NCBI GenBank assembly: GCA_946185835.1
Contig: CAMHKW010000005.1
Coordinates: 20,150-84,149 of the forward strand
DNA: 64,000 bases
Reading direction: 5' to 3'
From: an uncultured Bacteroidales bacterium
GTDB lineage: Bacteria; Bacteroidota; Bacteroidia; Bacteroidales; Paludibacteraceae
Part shown: positions 59,920-64,000 of the stretch, piece by piece
Position numbering within the stretch: position 1 is the stretch's first letter
Layout of the letters: every line of letters begins with the position of its first letter
Program-made: the position numbers and the translations under genes
The notes under the pieces: generated by a model
The model's input: the letters and a program-made list of their open reading frames with translations, nothing else
What the model was told of the DNA's origin: nothing
Databases searched by the model: none

Positions 59920-61908
59920 ATGGATCCACTTGAAAACAAGGAAACTCTCGCTGCACCCGAGCAGGTGGCAGATGTTAATGAACAAGAAGTAGAAAACAAT
60001 GCTCAAGCCGCTCAGACAGAGGCTGAGGTTGAGGTTAAGGCTGAGACCGGGGCTGAGACTGGGGCTGAGGTTGAGGCTGAAACTGAGGTTGAGACTGAGG
60101 TAGAGGCTGAGGCTGAGCCGGAAGTTGGGGTTGAGACTGAGGTAGAGGCTGAGCCGGAAGTCGGGGTTGGTGACGACAACGTGACTCGTGAGCAATTAGT
60201 TGAGGAGTTTACCGCTTTGTTGCAGCAACCCGTTGACCAAATCAAAGAGCGTGCCGACCAGATAAAAAGTCAGTTCTACCGACTTCATCATATAGCCGTA
60301 GCTAAACGCAAAGAGATGCAACAAGCAGCAGCTGAGGCTGCCGACGATGTCGAGGCCGTTGCCGCAGACGTGGCACAGCAGGCTGACGAGAAGCTCGACA
60401 ATGTTGAGGCGGAATTCAAGAAACTGCTGCAACAGTACAAAGACATGCGTGCTGAGGCTAACAAAAAACAACAGCAGCAACTCGAACAGAACCAACTCAG
60501 AAAAGAGAATATCATCGCGCAGATGAAAGAAATGGTTGAGTCGGGCATGGCTGACGTGCAAGACAACATGAAGAAGTTCCGTGACCTGCAAGCCGAATGG
60601 AAGACCATCGGAGCAGTGCCGCCCACGGTAGCAACTCAGCTGTGGAAACAATATAACTACTACCAAGAGCAGTTCTATGACCTGGTCAAGATCAACTACG
60701 ACCTTCGTGACTACGACTTCAAGAAAAACCTCGACATCAAGAATCAGTTGTGCGAGCAAGCCGAACAGCTTAAGAATAACCCCAACGTGGTGGAGGCATT
60801 CAGAGCGCTGCAGCAGCTGCATAGCAAATGGGCAGAGGTAGGGCCGGTGGCTCGCGAACTGCGCGAAGAGGTATGGAACCGCTTCAAAGAGGCATCGACG
60901 GTTATCAACAAGCGTCACCAAGAACATTTCGAGCAGATACACCAACAAGAGGAACAGAACCTGCAAGTCAAACTCGACATCATCGAGCAACTCAAGAGTA
61001 TCGACTACGAGCAACTTACGACTAACAAACAATGGGACGAAGCAACGCAGAAGGTGACAGAGTTGCAAAGTCAATGGCGCGCGGTAGGCTTCGCACCCAA
61101 GAAACATAATCAGGTTATCTACGACGAATATCGTGCTTTGTGCGACGAGTTCTTCGCGAAGAAGACAGCCTTCTATAAATCACTAAAAGACATGCTGTCG
61201 GACAACCTGCAGAAGAAACGTTCGCTGCTCAGCCGTGCAGAGGAACTCAAAGACAGCGAACAGTGGGCTGAGACAACCGAGAAGTTGGTGCAGCTGCAGG
61301 CCGAATGGAAGAAAATAGGACCTGTCGCTCGCAAATACTCCGACGACATCTGGAAACGTTTTCAGGCTGCATGCGACGAGTTCTTCCAACGCAAAAAGGA
61401 ACAAAACCGCTCGACGAAAGACATCGAGAAAGCAAACCTCGAAGCCAAAAAGGCTATTATCAAACAAATAGAAGAACTCGAGGTTACGACCAAGAAAGAG
61501 ACGCTGCAGCGGCTGAGCGAACTAAGCGAACAGTATGCTGCCATCGGACATGTGCCTTACAAAGACAAGGAGAAGATATACAAACAGATGCGCGCAGCTT
61601 GCGACCGTATCTACGACCAGCTCGACGTGCAGGCATCCGAACGCCGTTTGGGTTCGTTCAGCCACGATATCGAAAGCAAGGACGACAACCAACTGCAAAA
61701 CGAACGCCGCCGACTCGTAAGGCAATTCGAGAATCTCGAACAAGAGATAAAAGTGGCAGAAAACAATATCTTGTTCTTTACCTCTAAGTCGGGCAAAGGC
61801 AACAAGATAGTCAGCGACATGCAAAAGAAGATAGAAGACCTGAAACGTCAGCTCGCTGAGGTTGAAAAGAAAGTGAATATCATCGACTCTAAACTGTCAG
61901 AAGAGTAA
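59920..61908 (+). CDS. DUF349 family coiled-coil protein with acidic N-terminal repeats
   Basis: 662 aa. Residues about 28-87 are a Glu/Val/Ala/Thr repeat region (ETEVETEVEAEAEPEVGVE and similar). From about residue 190 there are at least five helical DUF349 repeats, each with WKxIGxVxxx-like cores (EWKTIGAVPPT, KWAEVGPVARE, QWRAVGFAPKK, EWKKIGPVARK, AAIGHVPYKD). The C-terminus is a coiled coil. No enzyme motif or signal is seen, so it is cytoplasmic and probably structural or regulatory. It ends 1 bp before ftsE. Confidence 0.87.
   Translation: MDPLENKETLAAPEQVADVNEQEVENNAQAAQTEAEVEVKAETGAETGAEVEAETEVETEVEAEAEPEVGVETEVEAEPEVGVGDDNVTREQLVEEFTALLQQPVDQIKERADQIKSQFYRLHHIAVAKRKEMQQAAAEAADDVEAVAADVAQQADEKLDNVEAEFKKLLQQYKDMRAEANKKQQQQLEQNQLRKENIIAQMKEMVESGMADVQDNMKKFRDLQAEWKTIGAVPPTVATQLWKQYNYYQEQFYDLVKINYDLRDYDFKKNLDIKNQLCEQAEQLKNNPNVVEAFRALQQLHSKWAEVGPVARELREEVWNRFKEASTVINKRHQEHFEQIHQQEEQNLQVKLDIIEQLKSIDYEQLTTNKQWDEATQKVTELQSQWRAVGFAPKKHNQVIYDEYRALCDEFFAKKTAFYKSLKDMLSDNLQKKRSLLSRAEELKDSEQWAETTEKLVQLQAEWKKIGPVARKYSDDIWKRFQAACDEFFQRKKEQNRSTKDIEKANLEAKKAIIKQIEELEVTTKKETLQRLSELSEQYAAIGHVPYKDKEKIYKQMRAACDRIYDQLDVQASERRLGSFSHDIESKDDNQLQNERRRLVRQFENLEQEIKVAENNILFFTSKSGKGNKIVSDMQKKIEDLKRQLAEVEKKVNIIDSKLSEE
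60019..60173 (+). repeat. GAGGTT/GAGGCT/GAGACT tandem repeat in the DUF349 gene
   Basis: About 25 hexamer-like units of the type GAGGCT, GAGGTT and GAGACT. A longer unit containing GAGACTGAGGTAGAGGCTGA is present twice near the end. Confidence 0.85.
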
Positions 61909-61909
61909 T

Positions 61910-62572
61910 ATGCTTATCGATTATCGTAATGTCGAAATTCGGCAACTCGAACAAGTGGTGCTCACGGATGTCAATCTGCAAGTCGACAACGGAGAACTCG
62001 TCTACCTACTCGGCAGAGTGGGTAGCGGTAAGTCGTCGCTGATGAAAACCATATATGCCGAGTTGCCTATCTATGCCGGTCAGGCACGTGTGTTCGACTA
62101 CGACATGATGAAGATAAAACGCCGACAGGTTCCGATGTTGCGCCGACAACTCGGTATCATCTTCCAAGACTTCCAGCTGCTGACCGACCGCACCGTCAAA
62201 GACAACCTATTGTTTGTGCTTAAAGCCACCGGTTGGAAAGACAAAAAGGTGATGGACAACCATATCGAGCAGATCCTTGACCTTGTGGGCATGGGTGGCA
62301 AGTCGTATAAGATGCCGCATCAGCTCTCGGGCGGAGAACAACAACGTATCGTCATAGCACGCTCGCTCCTGAATTCGCCGCAACTCATTCTTGCCGATGA
62401 ACCTACAGGCAACCTCGACCCTGAGACAGGTACAGAAATCATGGAACTGCTACAGAAGATAAGCAAGGCAGGAACAGCGATAATGATCTCAACACATAAC
62501 CCCAAATGGGTCAAACATTACCCGGGGCGTAACCTCTACTTTAAGGGGGGTAAGATTACATTCGACGAATAA
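61910..62572 (+). CDS. ftsE: Cell-division ATP-binding protein FtsE
   Basis: 220 aa ABC ATPase. Walker A is GRVGSGKSS, the signature LSGGEQQR, Walker B ILADEPTGNLD and the switch His in STHNPKW. FtsE with FtsX couples ATP hydrolysis to cell-wall hydrolase control at the septum. FtsX is not adjacent, as is common in Bacteroidota; other small ABC exporters of the MacB/LolD class look alike, but the short length and the lack of a permease gene favour FtsE. It follows the DUF349 stop by 1 bp. Confidence 0.88.
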   Translation: MLIDYRNVEIRQLEQVVLTDVNLQVDNGELVYLLGRVGSGKSSLMKTIYAELPIYAGQARVFDYDMMKIKRRQVPMLRRQLGIIFQDFQLLTDRTVKDNLLFVLKATGWKDKKVMDNHIEQILDLVGMGGKSYKMPHQLSGGEQQRIVIARSLLNSPQLILADEPTGNLDPETGTEIMELLQKISKAGTAIMISTHNPKWVKHYPGRNLYFKGGKITFDE

Positions 62573-62629
62573 TTTTGTGTAAAGAAGCACTTTTTTTTGG
62601 TAATGTGTTCGTATTCTAAAAAAATGTAT

Positions 62630-62637
62630 TACCTTTG
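62630..62637 (+). promoter_or_regulatory. -7 box before the small lipoprotein gene
   Basis: TACCTTTG. The -33 element is weak. The leader is about 130 nt. The rest of the 62573-62776 gap shows nothing else I can name. Confidence 0.5.
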
Positions 62638-62776
62638 CACGTGTTTTTCGGTAATTCTAGAAGGTCGACGAAAAAGATTGTGTTGAGTCGGCACAAAACA
62701 ACATCCTGAAAACAACAAATAATCGGGTTGCCTACAAGGCATAGCCCATAAGTTTAATTCAATAAATCTTAAAACA

Positions 62777-63040
62777 ATGAAAAAAATTTTCATGGTTCTC
62801 GCAGTAGCTGCTGCATTGGTAGCTTGCGGTTCAGACAAGAAAGAAGCTAAAGAAGAGGCTTCGGAGGAAAAAGTAGAATGCTGCCAGAAGGCTGAAGAAA
62901 GCCCCGTAGCTGCAGAAGAAGCTGTTGTAGCTGAAGAAGACAAGACCGTTAAAGAGGTTGCAGAAGAAGCTGCTTCTGATGTAGCTAAAGAAGCTATCAA
63001 CACCGCTGCTGACAAAGCAAAAGAAGCTCTCAATAAATAA
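62777..63040 (+). CDS. Small acidic lipoprotein, 87 aa
   Basis: Lipobox AALVAC-GS with Cys17. The mature part is Glu/Ala/Lys rich, with ECCQKAEESP carrying a Cys-Cys pair and a C-terminal amphipathic helix (AADKAKEALNK). It resembles small abundant lipoproteins of Bacteroidota without a known role. It has its own promoter and a strong terminator (63060-63092), which suggests high expression. Confidence 0.8.
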   Translation: MKKIFMVLAVAAALVACGSDKKEAKEEASEEKVECCQKAEESPVAAEEAVVAEEDKTVKEVAEEAASDVAKEAINTAADKAKEALNK

Positions 63041-63059
63041 TATACAGAACTTCTGACAC

Positions 63060-63092
63060 GAGGGTATGCCGTTAGGCATGCCCTCTTTTTTA
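63060..63092 (+). terminator. Terminator of the small lipoprotein gene
   Basis: GAGGGTATGCC and GGCATGCCCTC form an 11-bp stem with a GTTA loop, followed by six T. Confidence 0.85.
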
Positions 63093-63161
63093 CCACTCCA
63101 CGGAGTCGGCACAAACGGTTATCTGTTGGTCGACTCGCACTCCACCAAGCTCGCTCACACT

Positions 63162-63902
63162 ATGAACCTCTGTATCGACCAAGGTAACTCTCGCACTAAG
63201 ATTGCCCTTTTCGACCAAAACGGCCGGATGGCTCGCACCTTTATGTATCGCACATTCTCGTATGTCGAACTCGAGAAGCTATTCTCGCTGTATCCTATTA
63301 GCGACAGCATCATCTCGTCGGTAGGAAACGTAGAACCTTCGGTTGTCAACTGCCTTGCGCGTAAGAGCCGTTTTTTCGTCTTGCTCGACCATCATACCCG
63401 TCTGCCCATCGACAACCTGTACGATACGCCTCATACTCTCGGACAAGACAGGTTAGCGGCGGCCGTAGGGGCAGTGACCCTGTGCCCCAATACCAACCTG
63501 CTCATCATCGACGCCGGCTCGGCTATCACCTACGACTATGTAAGCCAAGAAGGACAATATATGGGAGGTAACATAGCACCGGGTATCAAGATGCGGCTTA
63601 CCGTGCTCAAGACCATGACCAAACGTCTGCCGCTTGTCGAAGTGGAGGAAAACCAACTCTTTCCGCTCTTCGGACGCAATACCAAAGACGCTATCGCCTC
63701 AGGCGTCATCAGAGGAGTGGTGTACGAGGTGAAAGGCTATATGAAGACGCTAAGCGAACGAGTAGAACACTTCGAGACCTTCCTTACAGGAGGAAGCGCC
63801 CCATATATCCTTAACAATATGCAACAAGACCTTAACTACCAGCGACATCTTACGCTCATCGGACTGAATCGTATACTCGTCTATAACAAGGAAAAGCAGT
63901 GA
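63162..63902 (+). CDS. coaX: Type III pantothenate kinase
   Basis: 246 aa from the ATG at 63162 (MNLCIDQGNSRTK); the earlier ATG at 63066 would read through the upstream terminator and is rejected. ASKHA fold: phosphate-1 loop DQGNSRTKIALFD, GQDRLAAAVGA, DAGSAITYDYV and FLTGGSAPYI. It phosphorylates pantothenate, the first step of CoA synthesis, and unlike type I enzymes needs a monovalent cation. Cytoplasmic. Confidence 0.94.
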   Translation: MNLCIDQGNSRTKIALFDQNGRMARTFMYRTFSYVELEKLFSLYPISDSIISSVGNVEPSVVNCLARKSRFFVLLDHHTRLPIDNLYDTPHTLGQDRLAAAVGAVTLCPNTNLLIIDAGSAITYDYVSQEGQYMGGNIAPGIKMRLTVLKTMTKRLPLVEVEENQLFPLFGRNTKDAIASGVIRGVVYEVKGYMKTLSERVEHFETFLTGGSAPYILNNMQQDLNYQRHLTLIGLNRILVYNKEKQ

Positions 63903-64000
63903 TGCCAACACTCAGACACACCAATTTTTCTTAAGAAAAATATAAAAATAACCCGTTGGCGGAATTAAACCAGCGCATATTTGATTCTTCCAATCGGTTT
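63903..64000. other. Window end, no gene assigned
   Basis: 98 bp after coaX with no ATG in a frame long enough to judge and no clear terminator or -7 box. The next gene probably starts beyond the window. Confidence 0.4.

Noticed and set aside
60196..61107. 303-codon minus-strand frame opposite the DUF349 gene
   Set aside because: A Leu/Phe-rich antisense shadow of a coiled-coil gene.

Overview
The window looks like a chromosomal segment of a Bacteroidales bacterium whose family I cannot resolve. The signs are: promoters of the TAnnTTTG (-7) / TTTG (-33) type with 18-21 bp spacing, which I could place at 15 sites; SecD and SecF fused in one chain; the type IX secretion regulator PorX; Omp28-type and CotH-type lipoproteins; DUF349 and DUF4271 proteins; and the gene string DUF4271-hemD-rnpA-yidD. 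There are about 45 protein genes, two tRNA genes (Pro-GGG, Arg-CCG) and no rRNA, phage, IS or CRISPR. Most genes are core chromosomal genes.

Layout. 1-7165: most of a giant secreted repeat protein that runs off the left edge, preceded on its own strand by a promoter, a 52-codon small ORF and a strong terminator (7281-7618). 7714-13387: porX, clpP-clpX, rluD, a PASTA protein. 13540-17332: an envelope operon of an outer-membrane protein, a TPR/beta-propeller protein and a CotH-kinase lipoprotein. 17509-20184: malQ with two starch-binding domains. 20217-26610: a cell-envelope thiol cluster (two Omp28 lipoproteins with CxxC, a DUF6029 barrel, a TlpA thioredoxin) headed by an S41 protease. 26727-31287: dCMP deaminase, a lipoprotein, secDF. 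31534-33947: dacB and birA, the latter with a minisatellite. 34005-34723: a HEPN/MNT toxin-antitoxin-like pair. 34968-42414: fructose-bisphosphate aldolase, two outer-membrane proteins, ileS. 42468-47995: potC and potB separated by two NlpC/P60 paralogues and an M13 peptidase. 48270-53318: tRNA-Pro, a DEAD helicase, an epimerase fused to a zinc-finger-like tail, thioredoxin, aroB, tRNA-Arg. 53451-63902: YugP peptidase, a Fur-type regulator, an acetyltransferase, a LOG-family protein, DUF4271-hemD-rnpA-yidD-trmD, DUF349, ftsE, a small lipoprotein and coaX.

The most unusual feature is a set of short degenerate tandem repeats (periods 7, 8, 9, 16 and 18 bp). At ten genes they lie within a few to about 30 bp upstream of the start codon, in the untranslated leader; three more lie in 3' gaps. 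A second dispersed family consists of hairpins of the GCCGG...CCGGC type, several followed by CTCCC. The leader of the giant surface gene (small ORF with a nine-C tract, then a terminator, then the giant gene) is the best candidate here for an undescribed regulatory arrangement.
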